Source: Actinomycetota bacterium (GTDB lineage Bacteria > Actinomycetota > CADDZG01 > JAHWKV01). From it: 64,000 nt of DNA. A program made the translations under genes and the position numbers. Location of the stretch: the NCBI GenBank assembly GCA_030447305.1, contig JAUJPC010000003.1, positions 204,738-268,737 on the forward strand, written 5' to 3'. The notes beneath the pieces are model-generated. The model saw only the letters and a list, made by a program, of their open reading frames with translations. It was not told the DNA's origin and ran no database searches. Numbering within the stretch: position 1 is the first letter of the stretch; each line of letters begins with the position of its first letter. This document shows, one piece after another, positions 1 through 7,939 of this stretch.

Positions 1-344
1 TCGCCGCCGTCGCCGCTGCCGCCGGTCGCTGCGCCGCTGTCGCCGCCGTCGCCGCCGGCACCACCCTCGCCGCTGTCGCCGCCGTCTCCGCCGTCACCGG
101 TGACCGCCTCTTGCTCGTTGTCGCCGGTCTCTAGCTCAAACTCCTGCACGCAACCCGTGCCGGCGTTGCCGCCGACGTTGACGTCGCCGACTTCCTCGTC
201 ATCAGCGGCACCATCGCCATCAGCGTCTACGAAAACGATGGGCACGTTCACCGCGGGACATTCATTCTCTGCCACTGCAGTCGGGACCAACAGAGCCGCC
301 GCCAGGGCGAGCAACATGAGGGTACCCATGAGCTTCTTGATCAT
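1..344 (-). CDS. Secreted Gly/Asp-rich protein, 3' end outside window
   Basis: On the minus strand an ATG at 342-344 follows a strong ribosome site (GAGGAGGT, about 351-358). It opens a frame that stays open to the window edge. The N-terminus MIKKLMGTLMLL plus an Ala-rich core ending near PTAVA looks like a signal peptide with cleavage near residue 25. An acidic segment follows (VDADGDGAADDEE), then one CVQEFELETGD stretch, then a low-complexity tract built on GGDGGDSG units. This explains the CCG/CGC triplet periodicity of the first 110 bases. No family is recognised. The gene is truncated by the window, so C-terminal features such as an anchor or sorting signal cannot be judged. An exported, possibly surface-associated protein is an inference. 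Confidence 0.6.
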   Translation of the reverse strand, partial: MIKKLMGTLMLLALAAALLVPTAVAENECPAVNVPIVFVDADGDGAADDEEVGDVNVGGNAGTGCVQEFELETGDNEQEAVTGDGGDGGDSGEGGAGGDGGDSGAATGGSGDGG

Positions 345-568
345 TTACTACCTCCTCGTAACTGCTACTTGCTTCTACGTTTCGTGGACATTGCCGCCAC
401 GACCGTATGAGTTCCTGCTCGGTTTACTGCTCGGATATTGCAAGTTAACGAATGGATACTACTTGATTTACCCCGACCTGCTAGACCCTAAGGCAAAGTT
501 CTTGAAGTAATTTGCCATGCGTGAGCTTGGCGCATGAATACTACTTGGGGCCGCCGGTTACTTCAAGA

Positions 569-1096
569 TTACTGGCCCTTCTTAGTGGATTTGACCCGGG
601 GGAAGATCTCGGCAGCCGAGGCGGCTCGATCCAGGATGAGGATGCCGTCCAGATGGTCGATCTCATGCTGAAGGGCCCGAGCCTCGAACCCCGACGTGGA
701 AACGTCCAGATTTTTTTGATCCAGACAGACCGCTTTGAGCGTTATTCGCTCCGCTCGCTTTACGTTGGCGGTGATCTCGGGCAGCGAAAGACAACCCTCG
801 CGGCCGATCGCCGATCCTTCGGAGTCGGAGATTCTTGGGTTGATCAACACCAGCCTCCCGTGGCTCTCCTCCGCTTTGGGATGGCTGCTCACGTCTACCA
901 CGATGATCCGCAGTAGAACTCCGATCTGGGGAGCGGCGATTCCCACGCAACGGTTGTGGGCCGCCATGGTGTCGACCAGGTCCTGCGCTACGCTGCGGAC
1001 CGTGTCGTCGACGCGCTCGACGTGCGCCGCAGGCTGCTTCAGCCGTGGATCGGGGTAAACGAGAACCTTGCGAATCACTGGAGCACTAGAGCTCAT
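569..1096 (-). CDS. def: Peptide deformylase
   Basis: This metalloenzyme removes the N-formyl group from nascent proteins in the cytoplasm. The 175-residue product carries all three family motifs: GIAAPQIG at 52-59, EGCLSLP at 100-106 (Cys102 metal ligand) and HEIDH at 144-148 (two His ligands and catalytic Glu). The residue before the first motif is Cys-Val rather than the usual Gly-Val/Ile. Length fits a compact type I deformylase. The ATG at 1096 overlaps the end of the upstream ACT-domain gene by 11 bp, so the two are probably co-transcribed. No fmt gene is adjacent. Confidence 0.93.
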   Translation of the reverse strand: MSSSAPVIRKVLVYPDPRLKQPAAHVERVDDTVRSVAQDLVDTMAAHNRCVGIAAPQIGVLLRIIVVDVSSHPKAEESHGRLVLINPRISDSEGSAIGREGCLSLPEITANVKRAERITLKAVCLDQKNLDVSTSGFEARALQHEIDHLDGILILDRAASAAEIFPRVKSTKKGQ

Positions 1097-1610
1097 CGGG
1101 CTCGGCCGTGCGCAGTGTCACCTCCACCCCCATCTCGGCCGCTATCGGACGAAGCCGGGCATCCAGGGTCGAGGCGTCGAGCCCGGGGGGGAGCTCCACA
1201 TCGAGCATGACCGTATAGATGCCCCCCGCTATGCGGCTCACCAGGTCGGTGATATTCACGTGTTGGCTCGCCAGCTCGTTTGAGATCGTGTACACAATGC
1301 CCGGATGGTCGGAGCCGTACAGGGAGATGACGTAAGGCCGGAGGTGTTCCGGCCCCCGCGTACTATCCGTAGCGTCGGTAACGGTTATCGAGAGAGCCAT
1401 TCGTGAAGCCGTCGGCTCCAAGGAGTGTTGGAGATCCGACGCGGACAATCCATCGGGCGCCTCGATAAGCATGATCATGGCGAATTGGCCGCCCAGCAGG
1501 GTCATGGAGCAGTCGGACAGGTTGCATCCGAGCTCGAATAGAACCTTCGTCACGCCGGCAACGATGCCGGGCCGGTCCTTTCCTATCGCCGTCAGCGCAA
1601 GCTCGTGCAT
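1086..1610 (-). CDS. Double ACT-domain protein, GcvR-like
   Basis: The 174-residue product consists of two ACT domains and nothing else. The first begins at the N-terminus (GKDRPGIVAGVTKVLFELGCN) and the second near residue 97 (GSDHPGIVYTISNELA). This architecture matches the family of the glycine cleavage repressor GcvR, in which ACT domains bind small ligands such as amino acids and act through protein contacts, with no DNA-binding domain. No gcv genes lie nearby, so the regulatory target is unknown. It sits directly upstream of def on the same strand with a short overlap. The family assignment is firm, the role is inferred. Confidence 0.75.
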   Translation of the reverse strand: MHELALTAIGKDRPGIVAGVTKVLFELGCNLSDCSMTLLGGQFAMIMLIEAPDGLSASDLQHSLEPTASRMALSITVTDATDSTRGPEHLRPYVISLYGSDHPGIVYTISNELASQHVNITDLVSRIAGGIYTVMLDVELPPGLDASTLDARLRPIAAEMGVEVTLRTAEPDEL

Positions 1611-1705
1611 TCGGGTCTCATCTCTCGGGGGCCCTACGCTCCGGTACAGGCGGCACCGGAATCTTCGACGTTACAGCAGCCGAGTTAAACTTGGGGGCAA
1701 TCAAC

Positions 1706-1733
1706 CAGTGTGGCCCAAGCAGTGTGGCCCAAG
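1706..1733 (+). repeat. Tandem 14-bp direct repeat upstream of rsiG
   Basis: Two exact copies of CAGTGTGGCCCAAG abut each other and end 6 bp before the rsiG ribosome site. A tandem element here could be an operator, a leader structure or slippage; the sequence does not decide. The core GTGTGGCC also occurs twice in the gap before proC. Confidence 0.6.
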
Positions 1734-1752
1734 TTGGCCGGAGGATCCAGAC

Positions 1753-2289
1753 TTGCCCGAAAAGCGAGAAAGACGGGAGGACAGAATTCTGGATCCCGAA
1801 TTCCTTACAGGTGTCGAATCGATTCCAACGGCCGACCTTCGCCTCCGGAGGGACGAATGCCGCGAGCTGGAGGCGGAATTCTCCTACGCTCGCCGCCTGC
1901 TCCAGGGCAAGATCGACATTCTCGCCTCCGAGCTGAAGCGCCGTTCGGAGGGGGGCGACTCGGGAATGGGTGATCTGGTCAGCCGGCTGCCCTCGATCCT
2001 TGCCGACGAGGCACGTTCCGGCCCTGCGACCCGCCTTCTGGCGACCGAGCTGCCCCGCAACGCCGGCAGGTACCGCCGGCAAACCGAGCGGCTGGCCACC
2101 GGGGTCGCCGATATCGAGTCCTCGTCCCCTGAGGAGCTGTCCGCCATGGTGGAGGAGCTTGCCGCAGAAGAGCGCAAGGTATCCGAAGACAGGCGCCGGG
2201 CACAGCAGATCATCGACGGGCTCAACGCAGAGCTGGTGAGGCGTTACCGGAAGGGTGAAGAGGACCCCTCGGCCCTGCTGAGCTCTTAG
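1753..2289 (+). CDS. rsiG: RsiG-family c-di-GMP-responsive anti-sigma factor
   Basis: In Streptomyces, RsiG binds c-di-GMP and then sequesters the sporulation sigma factor WhiG. The ligand signature E(X)3S(X)2R(X)3Q(X)3D occurs here twice without a mismatch: E40-S44-R47-Q51-D55 in the first helix and E140-S144-R147-Q151-D155 in the second. The N-terminal LDPEFLTGVESIP and RRLLQGKIDIL segments also fit the family as I remember it. I chose TTG at 1753 because GGAGG at 1740-1744 lies 8 bp upstream, giving 178 residues; the open frame continues further upstream without coding character. The next gene is an HD-GYP protein only 9 bp away. No whiG-type sigma gene is in the window, so the partner is unknown. 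Confidence 0.88.
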   Translation: MPEKRERREDRILDPEFLTGVESIPTADLRLRRDECRELEAEFSYARRLLQGKIDILASELKRRSEGGDSGMGDLVSRLPSILADEARSGPATRLLATELPRNAGRYRRQTERLATGVADIESSSPEELSAMVEELAAEERKVSEDRRRAQQIIDGLNAELVRRYRKGEEDPSALLSS

Positions 2290-2298
2290 GTCATTTGG

Positions 2299-3072
2299 AT
2301 GAGCCCCCACCCTCCGGAGGTGACCGAACCCGGCACCACGACGCCGTCCGAGTTCGACTCCGAGATGGATTACCGGGCGGAGCTGGAGCGAACCCGCTCC
2401 CAGCTGCTGGTATTCGCCCGCGACATGAGCGCCGTCCACCAGCGCAAACGTGAGCACGAACAAAGGCTGAGCGTGCTCCTGGAGGAGCTCCGGACCGACT
2501 ACCTGTCCATCGTGGAGACTCTGGCTCTGGTTGTCGAGGCCAAGGACCGGTACACCTCCAACCATCTCGAGAGGTGCAAGCGCTACGGCATAGCGCTCAC
2601 CAGCAGGATAGATGCCGAGCTGATCACGCCCCAGCTGCAGTACGGCTTCCTGCTGCATGACGTGGGTAAGATCGGCATCCCGGAAGCCATCCTCATGAAG
2701 CCCGGACCGTTGACCGAGGAGGAGATGACCATCATGCGGACCCATCCGCTGATCGGCGTCCAGATAGTAGCGCCGATGCGTCGGGTCCTCGACGACGTGA
2801 CGGTCGAGGTGATCCGCCACCACCACGAACGTTTTGACGGCACCGGCTACCCCGAACGAAAGGCAGGGAGCGATATCCCGCTTTCGGCCCGGATCTTCAG
2901 CGTGGTCGACAGTTTCGACGCGATGACGTCGGACCGGCCCTACCGCAAGGCCCTGGCTCTGGACGAGGCCCTGACCCGGCTGAGGGCCGAGTCGGGACGC
3001 CAGTTCGATCCCGACGTCGTGGCGGAGTTCGAGCAGCTGATGCAGAGCATCCAGTCCCCCGAAGACTGGTAG
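2299..3072 (+). CDS. HD-GYP domain phosphodiesterase
   Basis: HD-GYP proteins are metal-dependent hydrolases that break down c-di-GMP. After a coiled-coil-like N-terminus (about 24-75) the catalytic domain shows H89, the HD pair H120-D121, K124, H149, a His triplet at 174-176 and the GYP motif at 183-185, followed by the usual DSFDAMTSDRPYRKAL stretch. The length of 257 residues allows one catalytic domain and no receiver domain, so input probably comes through the N-terminal helix or a partner. Placement 9 bp after rsiG suggests one transcript coupling c-di-GMP turnover to its effector. Activity towards c-di-GMP rather than another dinucleotide is inferred from the family. Confidence 0.88.
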   Translation: MSPHPPEVTEPGTTTPSEFDSEMDYRAELERTRSQLLVFARDMSAVHQRKREHEQRLSVLLEELRTDYLSIVETLALVVEAKDRYTSNHLERCKRYGIALTSRIDAELITPQLQYGFLLHDVGKIGIPEAILMKPGPLTEEEMTIMRTHPLIGVQIVAPMRRVLDDVTVEVIRHHHERFDGTGYPERKAGSDIPLSARIFSVVDSFDAMTSDRPYRKALALDEALTRLRAESGRQFDPDVVAEFEQLMQSIQSPEDW

Positions 3073-3093
3073 GCGTCCTGTTCGCAAGGCTAC

Positions 3094-4128
3094 TTGCGTG
3101 GTTCTGCTAGCGTCGCCACTGTGGACATCAAGACTCATCAGGTTGCCGACGCCTTTGGGCTCCCGGAGTGGCAGACCCTCCTGAAAGCGGATCCCAACCG
3201 GCATATCTTTGCCGGTCCGGAGTGGAACCGGCTCTGGTGGGAGCGGTTTGGGGAAGGGAGCCAGGAGGGATTGGTGTTGACCTTTTGGGCTCCGGAGCCG
3301 GTTGCGCTTGCCGCCTTGACCATCGACCAGACGCCCGACGGCCGCAGGATGCGCTTTCTGGGGGGCGATGATCTGACCGACTACCAGGGTCCCCTCATCG
3401 CAGCCGAAGCGCATCGCCAGCCCGTGGCCGACGCGTTCCTTAGGTTCCTGGTCGAGGACTTCGACGGCTGGGACTACCTCGAAGCCAAGGGGCTCCCCGT
3501 GCCCTTCCACTTCTCCGAATGGCTTGTCGAAGCGGCAGACCGAATGGGGCTCGCCTTCGACCTGGAGCTGCACGAGCTGACCGCCGTCCTGATGTTGCCT
3601 TCCCGGTGGGACGACTACCTGGCGGGGCTGGGGTCCAAGAAGCGGCATGAGCTCGCGCGAAAGATGCGCCGTTTCGATCGAGAGGCGGGATCCGCAACCG
3701 TGAGAACGAGCGACGACGAGCGGCTAGAAACCGACATCGAAGCTTTCATCGAGCTCCATAAGGCCAGCGGGGGGGAGAAGGGTGAGTTCATGCTGCCGGC
3801 TCGGGAGGCCTTCTTCCGGGATGTGGCGGCCACCCTTCAGCCTCTTGGCATGCTGTCACTGGACTTCCTAGAGCTTCAGGGCCGTCCGATTGCCGCCGCC
3901 ATCTCGTTTCGCTACGACGGGGTCTTCTATCTCTACAACTCGGCGTACGACCTGTCGCTCCGACCCATATCGCCGGGACTGATCCTTGTTGCCCGGCTGA
4001 TAAGGCGGTCTATCGAGGAGGGAGCTCGTCGATTCGACTTTCTACGGGGCCGGGAGCGCTACAAATACGACCTTGGCGCTGAACCCATGCCCCTGCACTG
4101 GATATCAATACGTAAGCCTCCGAGGTAG
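3094..4128 (+). CDS. GNAT-fold acyltransferase, BioF2/CelD-like
   Basis: The 344-residue product resembles the two-domain GNAT proteins labelled CelD/BcsL or acetyltransferase_6 (BioF2-like). The N-terminal half contains IFAGPEWNRLWWERFG. The C-terminal half contains a KKRHELARKMRRF helix, the FYLYNSAYD strand, an SPGLILVARLIRRSIEEG helix and the terminal FDFLRGRERYKYDLGA motif typical of these enzymes, which transfer acyl or aminoacyl groups in envelope or polysaccharide modification. The substrate cannot be read from sequence. The start is uncertain: TTG at 3094 has only a weak ribosome site, and GTG at 3121 is an alternative that loses nine residues. Confidence 0.75.
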   Translation: MRGSASVATVDIKTHQVADAFGLPEWQTLLKADPNRHIFAGPEWNRLWWERFGEGSQEGLVLTFWAPEPVALAALTIDQTPDGRRMRFLGGDDLTDYQGPLIAAEAHRQPVADAFLRFLVEDFDGWDYLEAKGLPVPFHFSEWLVEAADRMGLAFDLELHELTAVLMLPSRWDDYLAGLGSKKRHELARKMRRFDREAGSATVRTSDDERLETDIEAFIELHKASGGEKGEFMLPAREAFFRDVAATLQPLGMLSLDFLELQGRPIAAAISFRYDGVFYLYNSAYDLSLRPISPGLILVARLIRRSIEEGARRFDFLRGRERYKYDLGAEPMPLHWISIRKPPR

Positions 4129-4260
4129 CCCGCCGCCCGGCTGCGTGCTCGCTTTGCGTACTAAGGACGGCCCTGAGCTACCATTTTCCTAGTTGAATAA
4201 AGCTGCGGCCGAGACTTTGTAAAGGCTTGTATAGCTTTCCCGTTCCGATAACGAAGGGCC

Positions 4261-5616
4261 TTGACGTTGGCCGTTAGAGATTTCTCCCCTACCGCCGCAC
4301 CCGTCTACCGGCCGATTCGGCGCGTGGCCATGCTGGTGGTCCACTCCAACCCGCTGGCGGAGCCGGGGGAAGGGGATGCCGGCGGCATGACGGTCTACGT
4401 GCGGCAGATGGCCTACAGCCTGGTCCAGCGCGGGATCGAGGTGGACATCTTCACCCGTCGAGATTCGGCCGGGACTCCGTCCGAGGTAACCCTTCGTCCG
4501 GGGGTGCGCGTGATCCAGGTCGAGGCCGGAAGCCCCGATCTTTCGAAGGAGCGGATCCCCGCCTTTCTGCCCGAATTCAGCGCCAGGCTCTTGAGCCTGG
4601 TGGAAGAGTCAGGTCTCGACTACGACGTCGTCCACAGCCACTACTGGCTTTCGGGAAAGGTCGCGGCGATAGCGAGTGCCCGCTGGAGGGTGCCGTTCGT
4701 GCACACCTTCCACACGCTTGGCCGGGAGAAGAACCGGGCCAAGCGTCCGGGAGACCTGATGGAGCCGGAGCTCCGTTTGGACGGAGAGGCCCGTGTGATC
4801 GCCGATGCGTGTGCGATCGTGGCGAGCACCGTCGAGGAACGCAAGGCGCTCATCGAGCTCTACTCCGCCCACCCGGAGCGGATCCACCTGATTCCTCCGG
4901 GAGTGGACCACGCCACCTTCCGCCCGGGGGACCGGGAGGCGGCAAAGGAGTCGCTGAGCCTGTCCGGCAAGAGAGTGATGCTGTTCGTCGGTCGGCTTCA
5001 GCCTCTAAAGGGAGCAGACATTGCCATTTCAGCTCTCGGTCACCTGGTGGAGTGGGGCAGGCTCAAGGCCGATGAGGCCGAGCTTCTCATCGTCGGAGGG
5101 TCCAGCGGTGCGTCGGGCGCTGGAGAGGCTGAGAGGCTCGCGCAGCAGGCGGCCGAGCTCGGCCTGTCGGACATGGTTCGCTTCATCGCCGCACAGCCGC
5201 ACCACCACCTGCCGGGCTTTTACCAGGCGGCTGACGTCTGCCTGGTCCCTTCCTACACGGAGTCCTTCGGCCTGGTGGCTCTCGAGGCCCAAGCGTGCGG
5301 GGTGCCGGTGGTCGGTTCGGCGGTGGGCGGGCTCAAAGCGATCGTTCGTCACGGGCAAACCGGATTCCTGGTGGCCCCCGGAGCTTCGGAGTCCTTTGCC
5401 GAGAGAGCCTGGATGGTGCTTTCGGATTCCCGTTTGTCGGGCAGCATGGGGAGGATTGCGGTTTGCTCATCCGGGGACTTCGCGTGGGACCGATCGGCCG
5501 GCGAGCTGCACGATCTATACACCGCCGGGTCCAGAAGCGACGATTGCTCGCCCTCCTCAATGTGGAGCGGGAAGAAACCTTTTGGGTCGCGAACAATTGT
5601 CCTGAGGCGGTCTTGA
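4261..5616 (+). CDS. GT4 glycosyltransferase, MshA-like
   Basis: The product of about 450 residues is a two-lobed family 4 glycosyltransferase. The N-terminal signature HSNPLAEPGEGDAGGMTVYV closely matches MshA, which joins GlcNAc to inositol-3-phosphate in the first step of mycothiol synthesis. The C-terminal lobe has VGRLQPLKGAD and the ESFGLVALEAQACGVPVVG nucleotide-sugar motif. A sucrose-phosphate-synthase-like relative is the main alternative, and no other msh gene is here. TTG at 4267 is better spaced from GAAGGG (4253-4258) than TTG at 4261. The last 25 residues lack family character; restoring one C in the run near 5526 would give a basic helical tail instead, so a frameshift is possible. 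Confidence 0.72.
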   Translation: MTLAVRDFSPTAAPVYRPIRRVAMLVVHSNPLAEPGEGDAGGMTVYVRQMAYSLVQRGIEVDIFTRRDSAGTPSEVTLRPGVRVIQVEAGSPDLSKERIPAFLPEFSARLLSLVEESGLDYDVVHSHYWLSGKVAAIASARWRVPFVHTFHTLGREKNRAKRPGDLMEPELRLDGEARVIADACAIVASTVEERKALIELYSAHPERIHLIPPGVDHATFRPGDREAAKESLSLSGKRVMLFVGRLQPLKGADIAISALGHLVEWGRLKADEAELLIVGGSSGASGAGEAERLAQQAAELGLSDMVRFIAAQPHHHLPGFYQAADVCLVPSYTESFGLVALEAQACGVPVVGSAVGGLKAIVRHGQTGFLVAPGASESFAERAWMVLSDSRLSGSMGRIAVCSSGDFAWDRSAGELHDLYTAGSRSDDCSPSSMWSGKKPFGSRTIVLRRS

Positions 5617-6153
5617 CTGCCCCCGGCGACGCTCGGTAACTTGTCCCAGTCGCAAGCGGTCAGGGAGTCTCCCGGCAGCGAAGCGGTCCTGTAAGAGCTT
5701 TAGCGAATCCTCGCTAGTCTCTCGTCTTTGAAGGCTTACGCCTGCAGAGGCGAGGATTTGGGCGGGAAGGCCATTGCATCTGCAGGGTCGTGGAGCCGGT
5801 TTCTCGGACAGCCTGTGGCTCGCAGGGCCCAAGATGCCGTAAGGAGGCACGGAGCTGTGTTCGGGGAAGTGCGCAGCGAAGTGCGACCCGAGGTACCTCG
5901 GGCCCTGCGGCAATTTCGGGCCCGTCAGCAGAGCGGGAATAATTCTGCGGCATCGCCCTTGACCGTCCTCTGAGGCCAAATGTAGGTTTCTTCAGTCCCG
6001 AGCGGTACTGAGGACCGGCAGCGGATCCTTGTGGCGGCTCAGTTCAGGCCGAAACCTTTTTCGGCGAGGTCGGGAATCCGGCAACGCCCACAGGAAGTAC
6101 AGCCTTCTGAGCGCCCGAAGTGATCGCAAAGGCATCTGGATTGCTCGGGATTC

Positions 6154-6231
6154 TTTAGGGCTCAGGCCAATAAGGTTGTGTGGCCAGCCGAAGTTGGGCG
6201 GGTTGTGTGGCCCCAACTCCTGAGCCTTAAA
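6154..6231. repeat. Long inverted repeat with internal GTTGTGTGGCC duplication
   Basis: TTTAGGGCTCAGG at 6154-6166 pairs with CCTGAGCCTTAAA at 6219-6231 over 13 positions (one G-U). Inside, AGTTGGG and CCCAACT can form a second stem, and GTTGTGTGGCC occurs twice. The structure lies about 110 bp before proC. It may be a structured leader, a small RNA or a decayed element; there is no clear T-tract for a terminator. Confidence 0.5.
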
Positions 6232-6332
6232 GCTTTTGGCGAGGGATGGGCCCTCGGGGTGCTCCGAAGGGAGGAGTCGCCCGCCAAGGGCCCACCCCTC
6301 GTCGCGCCCCTTCTCCTTCTTATTGCGTCTGC

Positions 6333-6344
6333 GATACTGCCTCA
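6333..6344 (+). promoter_or_regulatory. Probable leaderless promoter of proC (-10 GATACT)
   Basis: GATACT at 6333-6338 is followed by a 6-nt spacer and then the proC ATG at 6345, and there is no Shine-Dalgarno sequence. That is the geometry of a leaderless actinobacterial transcript, with the mRNA starting at the A of the ATG. No good -35 is visible. Confidence 0.45.
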
Positions 6345-7166
6345 ATGGATACCTTCAGCGGCCGGGTTGCCGTCATCGGCTCCGGCAAAATGGGCGAGAT
6401 CCTGTCCGCCGGCATGGTTCGCTCCGGCCTACTAAAGCCGGATCAGATCCTGGTGACCGATGCCGATGGGCAAAGGGTCAAGGAAGTGGCCGGCAGGCAT
6501 GGGTTCTCCTCGCCGGACGGCAACAGAGAGGCGGTTGAGCACTCCCGCGTCGTCGTCCTCGCCGTCAAACCCAAGGACGTCGGCGCCGTCCTGGCCGAGA
6601 TAGCGCCCGAGGTCGGGGCCTCCCACCTCATCGTCTCCATAGCCGCCGGCGTCACGACGAAGACTCTGCAAGCAGGCCTCGGTTCGTCCGCGGTGGTGGT
6701 GAGGGCCATGCCCAACGTGGCTGCGCAGGTGGGGGAGGGCATCACCGCCATCTGCGCCGGAGACCGGGCCGGTGAGGAGCACCTTTTGCTGGCACGCCAG
6801 GTGCTGGGGGGGGTGGGACCGGTGATAGTGATCGAGGAGGCTTACATCGATGCCGTCACTGCGGTCTCCGGGTCGGGCCCTGCTTACTTCGCCCTGTTTG
6901 CGGAGGCGATGATCGACGCCGGAGTTACCCTGGGGCTGCCCAGGTCAGTCTCGAGCCAGTTGGTGGCACAGACCTTGAGGGGTACCGCGGCCCTGGTGAC
7001 CGATGCGGGGATGAAGCCGGCGGAGGTTCGTGAGGCCGTCACGTCTCCCGGGGGCACGACCGCCATGGCAGTCCGAGAGCTGGAGCGGGCGGGGGTCCGG
7101 GCTGCGGTTCTCAACGCGGTCCAGGCGGCGCTGGACCGCGCGAAGGTGCTGGCCGGAAACAAGTAG
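6345..7166 (+). CDS. proC: Pyrroline-5-carboxylate reductase
   Basis: ProC performs the last step of proline synthesis, NAD(P)H-dependent reduction of 1-pyrroline-5-carboxylate. The 273-residue product has the N-terminal dinucleotide-binding motif VAVIGSGKMGEIL, the VVLAVKPKDV segment, RAMPNVAAQVGEG, and the C-terminal signature with SGSGPAYFALFAEAM and ATSPGGTTAMAVRELE-type sequence (here VTSPGGTTA). Start at 6345 matches the start of the fold; the open frame upstream has no coding character. The following HTH and bS22 genes reproduce an order conserved in actinobacteria such as Mycobacterium. Confidence 0.93.
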   Translation: MDTFSGRVAVIGSGKMGEILSAGMVRSGLLKPDQILVTDADGQRVKEVAGRHGFSSPDGNREAVEHSRVVVLAVKPKDVGAVLAEIAPEVGASHLIVSIAAGVTTKTLQAGLGSSAVVVRAMPNVAAQVGEGITAICAGDRAGEEHLLLARQVLGGVGPVIVIEEAYIDAVTAVSGSGPAYFALFAEAMIDAGVTLGLPRSVSSQLVAQTLRGTAALVTDAGMKPAEVREAVTSPGGTTAMAVRELERAGVRAAVLNAVQAALDRAKVLAGNK

Positions 7167-7183
7167 GCGAACTGGACCGGCGA

Positions 7184-7294
7184 TCAGGCCGATCCGCCAC
7201 CCGCTTTCTTAGCCGCCTTCTTGGCCTTCTTGGCCGCTTGGGCTGCGTCGTTCTTGGGGCGTTTCTTCTCCTTCGGTGCGGGCTGCTTGGCCAC
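7184..7294 (-). CDS. Possible small Lys/Ala-rich basic protein
   Basis: A minus-strand GTG at 7292-7294, preceded by GGGAGG, opens a 36-codon frame convergent with proC. The product is strongly basic, with a KKRPKNDAAQ middle and a KKAKKAAKKA tail resembling the C-terminal tails of small nucleoid-associated or RNA-binding proteins. Ribosome-site spacing is short (about 4 nt). It is too small for domain assignment, and chance cannot be excluded because Lys/Ala codons are easy to generate in this composition. Confidence 0.4.
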   Translation of the reverse strand: MAKQPAPKEKKRPKNDAAQAAKKAKKAAKKAGGGSA

Positions 7295-7453
7295 GATGCC
7301 TCCCTTCGACCGGGTGGTGGCCTGGCCCTGATGGCGGATACGCCTGGCCTGCCACATCGGCTGAATCCCACTTTGGAATTTTGCCGTCTCCGGGTGAGGG
7401 ATTGTACCCCGTCAGGCGCGCCCGTTGCCCTATGTCGCCGATGTGGCGGGATG

Positions 7454-7459
7454 TATACT
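7454..7459 (+). promoter_or_regulatory. -10 element TATACT before the HTH gene
   Basis: TATACT differs from TATAAT at one position and lies 20 bp before the ATG at 7480, leaving room for a short leader containing the AAGGGTGAG ribosome site. No -35 hexamer is at a standard distance. Confidence 0.45.
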
Positions 7460-7479
7460 CCCGAAAAAAGGGTGAGCGA

Positions 7480-7674
7480 ATGGCTCGTGACAAGCAAGGG
7501 TTTCAGTTTTTGACCGTGAGCGAAGTTGCTCAGTTGATGCGCGTATCCAATATGACCGTCTACCGGCTGATCAAGTCGGGAGCTCTGAAGGCCGTGCAGG
7601 TGGGCAACCGCTACCGCGTCAAGGAGTCGGACGTTCATCAGTATCTCGACGATCACTACGTCAGAGCGGTCTGA
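7480..7674 (+). CDS. Excisionase/BldC-type HTH DNA-binding protein
   Basis: The 64-residue protein is almost entirely one MerR-like winged helix-turn-helix of the excisionase family: LTVSEVAQLMRVSNMTVYRL, then a wing NRYRVKESDVHQYLDD. It corresponds closely to mycobacterial Rv0500A, which also follows proC, and more distantly to the developmental regulator BldC of Streptomyces. The ATG at 7480 is preceded by AAGGGTGAG at good spacing. A sequence-specific DNA-binding role is expected; the regulon is unknown. The bS22 gene follows after 265 bp of non-coding sequence. Confidence 0.85.
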   Translation: MARDKQGFQFLTVSEVAQLMRVSNMTVYRLIKSGALKAVQVGNRYRVKESDVHQYLDDHYVRAV

Positions 7675-7939
7675 GCGCAAACTAAAATCCACCGTGCTTC
7701 TCCCGGTCGGGTTTGGCGCTCTCGACCGCAGGGAAGCGACAGAACGCTGTGGTCCGTGGAGTACCGGCGGCAGGACGATGTCCGCCGAATGGTATCGTCA
7801 GTAGGCACCATGCCGGGATCTCGGCGTAAGTGGTCCGGCCGGCACACCTAGCAGGACCACCTCCGGCTGCTCCTTGGGGAGAAGATCTCCGGCGGCCGGC
7901 CTGAACAGCGGCTAAGAATTTCCTAGAGAAGGGCTCGAT

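Larger units (their letters stand above)
5617..6344. other. 728-bp gap without a convincing gene
   Basis: Short open frames exist on both strands but none has a ribosome site, coding bias or a recognisable domain. The stretch holds several hairpins: GCCGAA-6 nt-TTCGGC at 6048-6065, a CCCGAG/CTCGGG palindrome near 5887-5902, and the larger inverted repeat listed separately. I checked by eye for RNase P RNA, tmRNA and common riboswitch cores and saw none. It could hold a small RNA or be decayed sequence. Confidence 0.5.

Noticed and set aside
1..110. Triplet-like GC repeats suggesting a CRISPR or microsatellite
   Set aside because: They are the coding sequence of Gly/Asp repeats in a minus-strand exported protein; there are no constant repeats with unique spacers.
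345..568. WhiG-like promoter (TAAA ... TTCGTTAA) before the secreted protein gene
   Set aside because: Only five of eight -10 positions fit and the spacer is off; too weak to link it to RsiG.
1618..3648. Very long minus-strand open frame opposite rsiG and HD-GYP
   Set aside because: It mirrors the codon bias of the plus-strand genes, has no domain, and the plus-strand proteins have intact family motifs.
5557..6345. Minus-strand open frames of 117-140 codons in the gap before proC
   Set aside because: No ribosome site, unnatural composition and no recognisable domain.
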